A program made the translations under genes and the position numbers. Positions 53,794 to 63,840 of a stretch of DNA of 64,000 bases are shown one piece after another. Each line of letters begins with the position of its first letter. The first letter of the stretch is position 1. Source of the DNA: Cephalopachus bancanus. Taxonomy: Eukaryota > Chordata > Mammalia > Primates > Tarsiidae. The stretch is from contig JAPVLO010000056.1 in NCBI GenBank assembly GCA_027257055.1, forward strand, positions 806,001 to 870,000. Reading direction: 5' to 3'. The notes beneath the pieces were generated by a model that saw only the letters and a program-made list of their open reading frames with translations, did no database searches and was not told the origin of the DNA.

Positions 53794-54365
53794 CGAAGGG
53801 GTACCCCCCCAAACCCGGAATGTATTTATAAAAATTCGTGCGTTTATTCTTACATGTTTAAAATTCAGTCACCTTCAAAGCACTCTCCGTTCGATGCAAT
53901 ACACCTATTGAGACACTTTTTCCACTGCTCAAAACAGTTTTTGAACTCGTCCATTTGATTCCTTTTAGTGCTTCTGCCATTTTTGTTTCACCTCTTCCAC
54001 ATTGGCAAAATGTTTCCCTCTGGGGACTTTTTCATCCGAGGAAACAAACAAACAAAAAGTTGCACAGGGCAAGATTGGGTGACTAGGGAGGGTGGGGCAG
54101 GAGGGTCATCCTGTTTTTGGCAAAAACTGCTGAACATGCAGGATGGTGTGGACAGGTGCATTCACAAATCACCCATCATGAAATGGGCAAATACACTGAA
54201 AAGCTCTCCAAAAAAATTCACTGAAACTGAACGCAGCCTCTCATAACAATGCCAGCTGGTACAGTGATGCTGATGGGTTCTCAGAACACTTAACTAGTGG
54301 GGAAAACCTATAAGGGGTCAGCCCTCCAAAAAATAATTCAGTATTTTTGGGTCTCCCCACCCCCA
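53794..54365 (-). mobile_element. Internally deleted mariner, copy A
   Basis: TA dinucleotides flank a 572-bp element. On the minus strand it starts with a TGGGGAGACCCAAAAA terminal repeat and ends with the related repeat around 53794-53830. The interior encodes only the C-terminal part of a mariner transposase: a NAPVHT-like stretch, a worn PPYSPDLAPCDFFLFP-type block and FANVEEVKQK. Frameshifts and stops make it inactive. A full mariner is about 1.3 kb, so some 700 bp are missing. Copy B at 62175-62728 has the same structure. Confidence 0.85.
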
Positions 54366-54989
54366 TATTCTTATCCCTGTTTTATGGGTAACACGATCTT
54401 TTACAGAAAAAAAAATATCTTGTCTGCACAAGGAAAGGAATTAGAGATTTATTAAGTGACTAATATTCACCAGTATTTCATATATTTACAAATTTTGGAT
54501 CCTCACAATGTTCTACAGAGGAAGGTATGAGTGATCCCATTTTACAGATGAGGACACTGAAGTTTAGCAAAGTGGAGTAATATGTTTATCCAGCAAATCA
54601 GTGGTAGAATCCAAAGCCCATGATCCTGCCTATCCTGCAATTTTTAGGAAACTTCCCCCAAACAGAAATTGCTGCCGACAGGGCTTGTGTGATGAGAGGA
54701 AGATTCCAGGCCAGAGCAGCCCGACACACAGGGATGAGGTGGTGACAGCCTGCAACTCTTAGACAAGGAAGAAGGAAAGGAATTATGAGGTGTCAAACAA
54801 ATAGGAAACAATTGGGATGTAATTATGAGGAAAGTGTCGGCAAAATTCCAGGAAGCCAAACTCTTATGGAGCTGTTTATAACGGAAGTGGTGGGAAAGTC
54901 ACCCTCTGGCCCGAAAACCACATGTTCTGGAGAAAAACACATCGAATCACAGACACTCTTTGAAGAAAAGGGACTTTCGTTCGTCTAAT
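54366..54989. other. Unassigned sequence with ancient repeat
   Basis: 54470-54640 (GATTTATTAAGTGACTAATA, CCATTTTACAGATGAGGACA) is the GATGAGGAAA-type repeat. The rest is unassigned. Confidence 0.45.
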
Positions 54990-55350
54990 TGATCAGTTCA
55001 CATTTACTGAGGCTCTACCATGGACTGATCCTATCCCGGGCACTATGGGCAGGTGGAACAAAACTCAATTCCTGACCCTCAGGTTATGCCTTGTTGAAAG
55101 GTCATGGAGAGAGAGGAACCGTGTTACTGTGGAACGCTGTGTACATGTCGATAAATGCCACTGTTTTGGAAAGTGCAGAATCTGAGGGATTACAGAGGAT
55201 GGGACATCTCTGGCTGGGAAATCAGAGGAAACTTCACCGAGGAGGTGATGTGAGCAGGACCTCACAGGAGGAGAATTCTTGAAATTAAGATGAGGGCAGA
55301 ACACATTCCAGAGAGACAGAAAAACACAAGCAAAAGCACACAAGCAGGAG
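54990..55350 (+). mobile_element. Ancient mammalian repeat (long family), fragment
   Basis: CACATTTACTGAGGCTCTAC, CGGGCACTATGGGC, ACTTCACCGAGGAGGTGATG and CACATTCCAGAGAGACAG follow the family order. Confidence 0.5.
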
Positions 55351-55589
55351 TGTGCGTGGCAATTAAGCGCGTGAAGAAGCATATGTGGCTGTGTCTCTAA
55401 TGCTGTGTTTGAAACATAGCACAGACCACACCAACTGAGGCTAGTAAATGAGGGTAGACAAATACACAGTGGAGAATCAAGTCCTTTTGCCACTGATATG
55501 TTTCTACCCAGCGTTTCGTCTCATCCAGCGTTTCAGTCAGCGCCAGTGCAAGGAAAACCCTCAGCCAGGGTGCAGTGAGGCTGTTGAGT
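55351..55589. other. Unassigned sequence
   Basis: No element recognised. Confidence 0.4.
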
Positions 55590-55775
55590 GCAATGGCCTC
55601 TTGGAGCCAGCATGCCTGGGTCTGAACCTATCTCTGCTGTTTACAAGTTGTGCCATCTAAATCTCAGTACCTCACTTTCTTTATCTGTAAAATGGGAATG
55701 ACAACAGTACGTACCAATCTTCTAGGACTGTTATGAAGATTGGACTTGGGTTTGTATTAAGCAGTGTAATCCCAC
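55590..55775 (+). mobile_element. MIR SINE
   Basis: CTTGGAGCCAGCATGCCTGG, TATCTGTAAAATGGGAATGA and CTAGGACTGTTATGAAGATT give a nearly complete MIR. Confidence 0.88.
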
Positions 55776-56939
55776 TCTCCTGGCCTTCTTGAATTTAATG
55801 GATGAAAGCAGCACTGACTTTGTGTATCTACTTACAGCTTATGTCCAACATTTTGAGTCACAGGAAATAATTATTTGAATGAGACCTTGGAGCTCTTGTT
55901 GTCCAACTTGCTGGGTTTGGAACGTTAACCAGATTACTGTGTGATTTTGGGCAGGTCCTTAACTGCAATAGTTATTCCTCAGTGCTCTTAGAGATCGCAT
56001 GTGACCTAAAGCATCTAGTAGTGACTAATGGCCACACTGAGTTCTGATCATGCGCCAGGCCCTGTTGTGTTTTACAAATAACATGTTCACTTCTCCCAAC
56101 AATCTCATGAAGTGGGTACTGTTATCATCTTCGTCTAATCAATAAAGGAACTCAGGCTTAGAAAAGTGAAAGGATTTTCTGCAATGCCATAGTTAGTACA
56201 TGGTAGAGGCAACATCTGAGCCCCGACGGTCTAAATTCAGATCTGTGGGCCCCCGCCCCTCTACTAATACCCAACTTGAACAACTGATAAATAGCTATTG
56301 CTATTGTTACTCTACCAGAGCTCTCAGGAAGGTTAGTTAAGATCTGGGATATAAAAATCTCTTATGTAACTTACACAATTAATACTTAGGCAGTGCTGCT
56401 AGTGTGTCAAATTGTTATGGAGCATAAAGATGCACCAAAGGTATAAAATGTTATAATAACCTGGAAAACAAGATATTAATAAAGTATCCTCTCAGCTCTT
56501 GTTTGTTTCATTCTCATTTTAACCTCCTGGCTTGAGCTGATGATCTCTGTGTTCCTGAGTTCCTAAGAAGGACTGACCCCATGGCAGGAGTTTCTGGTTA
56601 ATGTTCTTGAACTTCAAGCAACAGTTGCTGCCCTAGCTGCAGTGAAGGAATTGGAAGCAGCTGGAAGTTTGTTGCCATGTCTCCCCCAACTAGCCTAGTT
56701 CTTGGCTGTCTCCTAGGAGGAGGGTAGCTCCTCTGAGGCCAGAAGCTGGTCTCGGCAGGTACTGAGAATCCCCGTAGTTCATTTTTTCTCTGTCTTTCCT
56801 GAAATCACCCTCTCTGGAGGTCATTTTTTTCTTAGGACACTGCAATCTGATCCTGGGGAAAGTCCTATTATGAGCAGCTGTTCGTGGCTTACTGGGAAGT
56901 AATCTGGAAGTGATTTCCAGAGTTAGGAAATCAGTGTCC
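55776..56939. other. Unassigned with old-repeat fragments
   Basis: 55905-56000 is a faint MIR trace. 56040-56230 (CATGCGCCAGGCCCTGTTGT, GGAACTCAGGCTTAGAAAAG) is the GATGAGGAAA-type repeat. 56240-56939 shows nothing recognisable. Confidence 0.4.
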
Positions 56940-57085
56940 TGGGCAAGCCTGGGCCAGTAGTTCACTGACCTGTGCTGGGAGAATCACGGCTTCTCTATGG
57001 GCCTCGGTTTTCCCTTCTGTAAAATGAAAAGGTTGGATTGAGGACCTGGAAGTTCTCTTCTGGTTTGAAAACACAGCGTGTAGCA
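56940..57085 (+). mobile_element. MIR-related SINE fragment
   Basis: CCTCGGTTTTCCCTTCTGTA, AAATGAAAAGGTTGGATTGA and GGAAGTTCTCTTCTGG match the 3' part of the MIR3/MIRc type. Confidence 0.6.
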
Positions 57086-57299
57086 TTCAACTACTGGCAG
57101 TCATAAACTAAATCTACCATGTCAATGTCAGACACATTACATCTAGGACATGGACTTGAGATGAAGCATTTTACCTGATATATACCCTTCTTATCCTCAT
57201 TATGCTTCACAGGCATTTCTAGTGATAGTTTTGGTTGTTTTGAAATCCACACAAACCCCTCTGATTGGTGAAGCTTAATTCCCCTTCTAAGGTTAAGTC
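57086..57299. other. Unassigned sequence
   Basis: No element recognised. Confidence 0.4.
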
Positions 57300-57667
57300 A
57301 TACAAGGCGTAACAGCTTCCTCCTTGCTCTTGTTCTTGAATTCCTTGCTCTAGGGGAAGCCAGCAGCTATGCTGTGAGGATATTCAAGCAGCCCTAAATG
57401 TGAAGGAACAGAGGCCCCCCCACCAACAGCTATGTGAGTGAGCTACCTTGGAGCAGAGTCTCCAGCCCCAGTCAAACCACCAGATGACTGCAGTCCTGGC
57501 TGACATCTTAATTGCAGTCTCATGAAAAATCCCAAGTCAAGACCATCTAGCTAAGTTGCTCCTGGATTCCTAACTTTTAGGAACTGTGTGGGATGATAAC
57601 TATTTGTTATTTTTAGCTGCTAAGTTTTGGGGTAATTTGTTACACAGCAATAGATAACGAATACACT
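57300..57667 (+). mobile_element. MaLR-type LTR (MLT1, old subtype)
   Basis: CTATGCTGTGAGGATATTCA, AGCTATGTGAGTGAGCTACC, GATGACTGCAGTCCTGGCTG, CTGCTAAGTTTTGGGGTAAT and the ATAGATAACGAATACAC end are all in order. Confidence 0.82.
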
Positions 57668-57989
57668 AGTGGTGGTTGCTATTGCTAGTGATGGTGGTGG
57701 TGGAGTAATCATTACCCTGCCCCTGTATCATTGTAAATTTCCTGTCCGGGAATTGATCAAATGATAATGGATGGTCTTGTTTCAGAAAGGATTTCAAAGG
57801 GCATAATCTGAAACTCTTTAACTTCTACTCCCAGGCTTAGCATTGATCCAGATTTAGGGGATCATTCTGTCCCTGCACCAGGAAATATAAGTAGCTCTGT
57901 CTAGACCGGCAGACTTATGACTTAGTGTCATATAAATCTTGACCACAGGTGCCTCTCTGAGCTTAATCCCTGTTCTGGTAATTGCTTTT
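57668..57989. other. Unassigned sequence
   Basis: A short GGTGGT-rich stretch at 57690-57705; nothing else. Confidence 0.4.
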
Positions 57990-58330
57990 CCCACCCCATC
58001 TTCTCCACTTTTACAACCGCATTGGTCCTCGTAACCCCAAGAGAGCTCTGTGATCAATTAGACAAGTCTGCCATGAGCATGCGAGGGAGGGTGGTAGCAC
58101 GCATGTCGGGAATCCTCTGTTTTTAATAAGAAGCCCATAGTTTATCTCTTAATCCTTTCCCTGTGCCACCTACTATTAGACCTCCTGTGGGATAATGTAA
58201 AGGACACGGTTTGCCATTATTATCAGTATGCATGCTCTCTAATGATTAAAAAAAGACCCTGGTATTTGAAAACATTATAATTTATGAGCACAGTCCGTTC
58301 CACGGCCTCATGGAGTCTCAGTGAGTGTTG
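57990..58330. promoter_or_regulatory. Possible conserved non-coding element
   Basis: Repeat-free, with GATCAATTAG (58052-58061), GCATGCTCTCTAATGATTAA near 58229 and ATTATAATTTATGAG. The motif-rich AT-balanced sequence resembles a conserved enhancer. No measurement of conservation was possible. Confidence 0.3.
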
Positions 58331-58868
58331 AGTGAGCCAGGGTGGGGATTCGTGTTAGCTCCTATTGCATGGGAAGGAATAGCTCAACCAAGGCACACGT
58401 TGCAAGGATTACCTCTGTCGTCCCGTTTTATGACTGGATGCCTATCTTCGATATTACTCTACAGAGATTCAGGCTCATGGAATACTTTAAGGGCTTGGGT
58501 TCAGTTCAAAACTAAAACTTCCCCCTTATTACCACACTGCTGGAAGTGGCCAAGTGCATTTGTAAGGAATCTGGAAGACTTTGTCAACCCAAGTTGGGAG
58601 GAAGAGAAAGCAAATGTGCAGGACCTGAGGGTGTGTGGCCTGTAAGTAGGTTTTTCCAGGCTTGAAACTCTCTTTTACTTTGGTGTTATCGTCCTCATCA
58701 TCATTGCCATCATCCTTAAAACAAGTGCCTTTTGACATTTCTCAAGGACAGTCATTCTTCATGTTTGGGTCATCTTTTTACTGACAAAAGGCTTTCTTGC
58801 TCCAGATCCTCGAAGGTTTTGGTATCACTGCCTTTGATGGATGAGGAAAATGAGGCGTCATTAAAAAT
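58331..58868. other. Unassigned sequence
   Basis: A 106-codon plus frame (58325-58645) has no recognised domain. Confidence 0.35.
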
Positions 58869-59084
58869 ACTGACTTTAGGACCATTGCCAGACCGTCGTG
58901 GCCATTGCCTTACTAGACTCTGGTATGGCCACGTGCTCTTTGAGCTATGGCTGTTGCCATGCTTCCTGGCTTTGGCCCCCTTCCCTACCTTGGGGAGGGG
59001 AATCTCCTCTTTCTCTCTCTCTCTAATTTACTTTCTAAATAAACTATTTTCTAGTCTGCCCCCCCAAAAGAACACTGACTTTAG
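58869..59084 (+). mobile_element. LTR-derived short retroposon, copy 2, with TSD
   Basis: A perfect 11-bp repeat, ACTGACTTTAG, flanks the body (58869-58879 and 59074-59084). The 194-bp body is collinear with 12198-12358: GGCCATTGCC, GCTTCCTGGCTTTGGCCCCC, a CTTTCTCTCTCTCT tract and AAATAAACTATTTTCTAGTC. It keeps about 20 bp more at its 5' end than copy 1. Its 3' end is C/A-rich rather than a long A tail. Confidence 0.75.
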
Positions 59085-59279
59085 ATTCCACAGCATGACT
59101 GTCTGAACCATATTAAAAACTCCCATTTCTTTCCCTAGTGAGTGAGGATGAACTTGTGGGAATGTGTGTACAGGGAATATATTTGCATAGAGGGGTCTTT
59201 TAAGTGTAGAGGACTTAGGATCCTTTAACATCTAGACCCCATCTACCTTTCCATCACTGGCTCCCATTATTTTTGTAGA
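59085..59279. other. Unassigned sequence
   Basis: No element recognised. Confidence 0.4.
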
Positions 59280-59345
59280 ACTAGGAAAAGAGAATTTTTT
59301 TGAAAGAAAATACTACATATTCATTGTATATCATTTAGAAAGCAT
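59280..59345 (+). mobile_element. Ancient repeat, left part (split by a MaLR LTR)
   Basis: TACATATTCATTGTATATCA is the start of the AATTTGGAG / TTCCAGTG repeat that resumes at about 59753. Confidence 0.45.
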
Positions 59346-59752
59346 AGTGTACTAGTTTACTTGAGCTGTCATAACAAATACCACAGACTGGGTGGCTTAA
59401 ACAACAGAAGTTTATTTTCTCATAGTTCTGGAGTTTGGAAGTTCAAGATCAAGGTGTCGTTAGTTTCTGGCGAGGCCTCTCTCCTTGGTTTGCAGATGGC
59501 TGCCTTCTCAATATGTCCTCACATGGTCTTTCCTCTGTGTGTGCATATCTCTGGTGTCTCTTGTGTTTCCAAATTTCCTCTTCTTACAATAATAAGGGTC
59601 TGATTGGATTAGGGCCCACCTTAAAGCCCTCAATTCAATTTGATCACCTCCTTAAAGACCCTATCTCCAAATTAGTTACTTTCTAAGGTATTGAATTTAG
59701 GTCTTCAGCGATTGAGTTCTGGTGCAGAGGGAACACAATTCGGCTCTGACAA
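59346..59752 (-). mobile_element. MaLR-type LTR, complete
   Basis: On the plus strand: CATAACAAATACCACAGACT, GGTGGCTTAAACAACAGAAG, GGAAGTTCAAGATCAAGGTG, TTGGATTAGGGCCCACCTTA, GACCCTATCTCCAAATTAG and GAACACAATTCGGCTCTGAC. Confidence 0.85.
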
Positions 59753-60130
59753 TCGGAAAATGTGGAAAGTGCAGAGTATTACAAAGAAGATAAAAACCAT
59801 CCGTAATCTCACCCCCAGGAACAATGCCTGAATATTTTGGAGCCTTTCCTTCCAGTGCTTTACAAAACTTTTTCTCTTTCCATATATGACCAACCTTGTG
59901 ATCCAGGTTGGAAACAGTAACAATAACAAATAACATGTATTTGCTATCTCATAGTATTAATCTTATCACATTTCAGGTACAATTGTCAGTGCTGTGGAGG
60001 TATTAACTAATTTATTCCAGACACAGCCTCATGAGATAGGTACTGTTATTATTGGCATTTTACCGATGAGGACAATGAGAAGCAGGGGAGGTAGGTCAGT
60101 TTCCCCAGGATACACAGTATAGGTGTTCAG
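59753..60130 (+). mobile_element. Ancient repeats: right part of the split element, then GATGAGGAAA type
   Basis: 59753-59900 (AAATGTGGAAAGTGCAGAG, GGAGCCTTTCCTTCCAGTGC) continues 59280. 59945-60120 (GATAGGTACTGTTATTATTG, TTTACCGATGAGGACAATGA) is the other repeat. Confidence 0.5.
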
Positions 60131-60704
60131 TGAAGCCAGGGCGTGCCCTCAGGAAGCACAGCTTCTGAGTCCGTGTTCCTCAGGTGCTGTCTGCAAGAGA
60201 AGCATGAATTCAGAAGGAGAAAGGGAGGGAGATAGGATAGGAAGTCGGAAACTGTTCAGCCATAGTGCTGTCTCTCTCTCAGTAAGACAGGAGCGAAAAC
60301 GAAGCAGGCTTTGGGGGCCAGTGAATCTGGGTTTGGGTCAGGGCTCTGCCATTCTCTAAATTGTGACTGTAAACAATCTATGCAGCCTTTCATTATCTCC
60401 ATTTTGAGACGTCGAAGTTGAAACAAATCACCCCTCAGTGGTGCCATGAAGACGAGAGATAATATACTTAGACTAAGTAGCACAATACCTGTATATCATT
60501 ATTGCTCAAGAAATAGGAGTTATTGGGGTTATTTATAAAGATCTTTTAAGTCTAAGAAATGACACATTTCCATGCAGCCCTGCTGGTTTCTTCTTTCATT
60601 CACTGAAGAAATGAACGGGACAGTGATGTAAGGGATTCAGGGGCATCTGCCAACATGGGTGGCACCTGTCCCAAAGCCTACTTAGCAGGACTGCAAGATT
60701 CTTT
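60131..60704. other. Mostly unassigned; MIR trace
   Basis: 60320-60500 (TGAATCTGGGTTTGGGTCAG, GGCTCTGCCATTCTCTAAAT) is a weak MIR. The remainder is unassigned. Confidence 0.4.
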
Positions 60705-60995
60705 TTTTTTTTTTTCTTTGAGTTGGAGTCTCACTCTGTCGCCCAGACTGGAGTGCAGTGGCCGCTCCCGGCCACCGCAGCCTCGACCTGCTGGGCTCCG
60801 GCGATCCTTCCGCCTCAGCCTTCCAAGTAGCCGGAATTACAGGCATGCACTACCACGCCAGGCTGATTTTTTGATTTATTGTAGAGATGAGGTCTCGCTG
60901 CCCAGGCGGGTCTCGAACCCGCAGGCTCAGGCAATCCACTCGCTTCAGCCTCCCAAAGGCGCGGGATTACAGGCTGAGCCACCGAGCCCGTCGAT
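60705..60995 (-). mobile_element. Young Alu of the CpG-rich variant subfamily, with TSD
   Basis: The flanking 13-bp repeat TGCAAGATTCTTT is perfect (60692-60704 and 60996-61008). The element has T-run, GAGTTGGAGTCTCACTCTGT, CCGGCCACCGCAGCCTCGAC, TGCTGGGCTC, and GGATTACAGGCTGAGCC. It shares the unusual middle segment with the Alu at 19813. The intact TSD and many CpGs indicate a fairly recent insertion. Confidence 0.95.
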
Positions 60996-61009
60996 TGCAA
61001 GATTCTTTA

Positions 61010-62090
61010 GGGCAAGGACATTCCTCTCTCACTCACTCATTCACTCATCCTTTCATTCAACAAATATTTCTTAAGCACCTGTATGCCAGGCAGTGTTCTA
61101 GGTAGTTGGGCTACATCAGTGAACAAAAGAGAAAAGGTTAGAACTTACATTTTAATGGAGGAAGATACACAATAAGCAATACACATAATGAAAATTAAAT
61201 TATAGAGTATGTTCTAAAATGATAAGTGCTATGGGAAAAATGGAGCAGGTTGGGGGATTGGGAGTGCTGGGGGTGGGCAGTTAAAATTTTAAAGGGAAGT
61301 TAACTTTTGACCAGGCACTAGAAGGAGGAAGTCATGCATATATCTAAGAAAAAGTGTTCTAGGCAGAGATGGACAATGCCAAGGAGGCCAGTGTGACTGA
61401 GTTGGGGGGACAGCAGCAGGGGGTGAAGCTAGCGTGGGAACGGAGCATCTGGACAGTTAGGGGCTGTGATCCATTGTCAATATTTTAGCTTTTACTCTGA
61501 GCCAAATGAGGTGCCGGTGGAGGATTCAGAACTGAGAAGTAACTTTATCCACTTTTAAATGGATCATTCTAGTAGCTCTGTTGAGAAGGGACTGTCAGGG
61601 ACAGAGCTGGCAACAGGGAGACCAGTTGGGAGGCCAGTGGATGAATCCAGGCTCGAAGTGATGCCATCTCAGACCAGGATGATAACAGAAGTGGTCAGAT
61701 GCTGGATCCACTCTGAAGGTAAACCCAGCATGCTTTCCTGACAGATTGGATATGGGATATGAGAAAAAGAGAAGTCAAGGATGACTCTAAGTGGACATCT
61801 GTCTGACTGGAAGGGGACAGTTGCCCATCGCTGAAGCGAGGAAAAACCGAAGTGAAGCAGACTTGGGAAAAGTTTGGGAGCTCAAACTGGGGGGTGCTCA
61901 GCTTGAAATATCAGATATTTAAATATTATTGTTGAGTTGACAGATATGTGATTCAGGGAAGTTGAGGGGGTGGGGCTAGAGATGCATTTTAGAAGACGCC
62001 AGCATATGGTGCATAAAGCCATATGACTTGATGGGATCATATAGTATCTGTCAATGTCTGTCTGTATCTATCTGTCTATCATCTATCATG
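61010..62090 (+). mobile_element. Long ancient mammalian repeat, first part
   Basis: TCATTCAACAAATATTTCTT, GTATGCCAGGCAGTGTTCTA, GTGTTCTAGGCAGAGATGG, TTTTAGCTTTTACTCTGAGC, GACCAGTTGGGAGGCCAGTG and GTCAAGGATGACTCTAAGTG follow the full family order. It resumes after the microsatellite and mariner at 62797. Confidence 0.6.
61252..61277 (+). other. G-quadruplex motif
   Basis: G5-ATT-G3-AGTGCT-G5-T-G3 fits the canonical G3+N1-7 pattern. It lies inside the ancient repeat. Confidence 0.7.
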
Positions 62091-62092
62091 TC

Positions 62093-62174
<82 letters not shown>
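62091..62174 (+). repeat. (TC)n(AC)n compound microsatellite
   Basis: About 20 TC units (62091-62132, one TG interruption) run straight into about 21 AC units (62132-62174). Confidence 0.97.
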
Positions 62175-62178
<4 letters not shown>

Positions 62179-62728
62179 AGAGGAGGGGAGACCAAAAAAA
62201 TCCTGGAATTATTGTTTGGAGGGCGAACCCCTCGAAGTACAGGCTTCCCTCACTAGGCAAGTGTTCTAGGAACCCATCAGGATCAGTGTAACAACTAGTG
62301 TTGTTGTGAGACGCTGTGAGAGGCTTCAGTGAATTTTTTTTTTTGGAGACTCTTTACATCAACAACCTGCCACACCATGCTGAGTATTCAGCAGTTTTTG
62401 ACCTCAAACGGCATGGCCTCTGTGCCCCACCCTCCCTATCACTTGATCTCGCCCAGAGCAGTTTTTTTTTTCTTGTTTCCCCACATGAAAAAGTCCCCAA
62501 AGGGAAATATTTTGCCAATATAGAAGAGGTGTAACAAAAACACCAGAAGAACTAAAAGGCATCAAAATTGATGAGTTCAAAAACTGTTTTGAGCAGTGGA
62601 AAAAGTGTCTCAGTAGGTGTGTTGCATCAAAAGGAGAGTACTTTGGAGGTAACTGGAAAGTTTAAACATGTGAGAATAAATACACAAGTTTTTATAAATA
62701 AGTTCTAGTTTTTGCATCTCCCCTTGTG
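62175..62728 (+). mobile_element. Internally deleted mariner, copy B
   Basis: Collinear with the reverse complement of copy A, from the GGGGAGACC terminal repeat through the transposase C-terminus to the complementary repeat ending at 62728 next to TA. The HPPY...FFFLFP region and a FKNCFEQWKKCLSRC-type tail are recognisable; catalytic-region residues are mutated and frames broken. The left TA is lost because the copy abuts the (AC)n tract. It is about 554 bp. Confidence 0.85.
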
Positions 62729-62737
62729 TAAGGAAGA

Positions 62738-62745
62738 AAGAGAGA

Positions 62746-62796
<51 letters not shown>
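62738..62796 (+). repeat. (GA)n microsatellite
   Basis: About 28 GA units with one GGGA interruption, directly right of mariner copy B. It is complementary to the (TC)n at 62091, giving an inverted-repeat frame around the transposon. Confidence 0.97.
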
Positions 62797-62799
<3 letters not shown>

Positions 62800-63330
62800 G
62801 AAGAGTAAGAATGGATCCCCTATAATCCTCCAACTTTAGGAGAAAGAGAGAAGAGAAGGAACCAGCAAAAGTGATTGAGAAGAATTTTCATCAGTGTGAG
62901 AGGCAGGGAATCAAGAGACTTTTACAGGCTGAACGAAGAAGAAGTGCCAGGGAGGAGAGGGTAATCAACTGTGTCAAAAGCTGCTGTTAGGTAGAAGTAA
63001 TTGACCACTAGGTTTAGCAACATGGAGGTCATTGGTGACCTTGACAAAATTGCGTCCATGGAATGTGACTGGAGAGGGTCCAAGTGAAATCTGAGGGAGG
63101 AATTTCAGACAGGGAGGACACAGAAACTCTAAGGAGTTTTTCTCCAAAGGGGAGTAGAGAAAGGGGGCAGAGGCTGGAGGCACATGAAGAGTCAAGTCAG
63201 GTTTTATAAAGGCAGAAAAGACACGACGTGTTCACATGCTGATGGGAAAGGGAAAAGGGAAATTTGATATCGTAGGAGAGAAGATGGTAATTATTCCGTC
63301 TGTGTCCTTGTGAAGTGAGGGAGTGATTAA
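62797..63330 (+). mobile_element. Long ancient mammalian repeat, second part
   Basis: GTAATCAACTGTGTCAAAAG, ATGGAGGTCATTGGTGACCT, GACTGGAGAGGGTCCAAGTG and GGAGTTTTTCTCCAAAGGGG are in family order and continue 61010-62090. Confidence 0.6.
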
Positions 63331-63659
63331 GCCACCCGTGGCAGGGCTGGCCTCAGGTGGCAGCAGGACAGACCATCTGCAGTGACAGGAGGGAAGGCAG
63401 GGCACACAGGCATGGATGCAGGGCAGACGTTGGGGGGAATGTGTGAGTGTGTGGATGTTAGCTGCGGATTGCATCCGTTTTCTGTGCAGGGGCATCGGCT
63501 GAGCGTGAGAAGAAAGGAGCAGGTGTTGGAGGTTTGAGGAGAGAGGGAATGGTGCAGAGGAATTGTTAGTTTTTCTCCCTGTCCCAAGCAAGGACTTGGC
63601 ACAAGAGAAAGTTTACCATGATGCAAGACATAGAATTGAACTGGATTTCTCTAAAGTTG
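63331..63659. other. Unassigned sequence
   Basis: Probably the worn end of the ancient repeat at first, then unassigned. Overlapping minus-strand frames of 99-119 codons here have no domain. Confidence 0.4.
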
Positions 63660-63840
63660 CCCTCCCGGGCACTGACTTTGGAATCTGACAGGGTTTGAAT
63701 CTTGGCTACACCACACTCTAGGTGTGTGGTCTCCGGCAAGCCATGGCCCCCTCTTCACTTCAGGTTTCTCACCTGGAAAGGGAGGACTGAATGAGGTCAC
63801 AATTGCTCTGGGCCCTGCTACTGCCTGACATGCAAGGAGA
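63660..63840 (+). mobile_element. MIR SINE
   Basis: CACTGACTTTGGAATCTGAC, GAATCTTGGCTACACCACAC, CTCACCTGGAAAGGGAGGAC. Confidence 0.75.
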
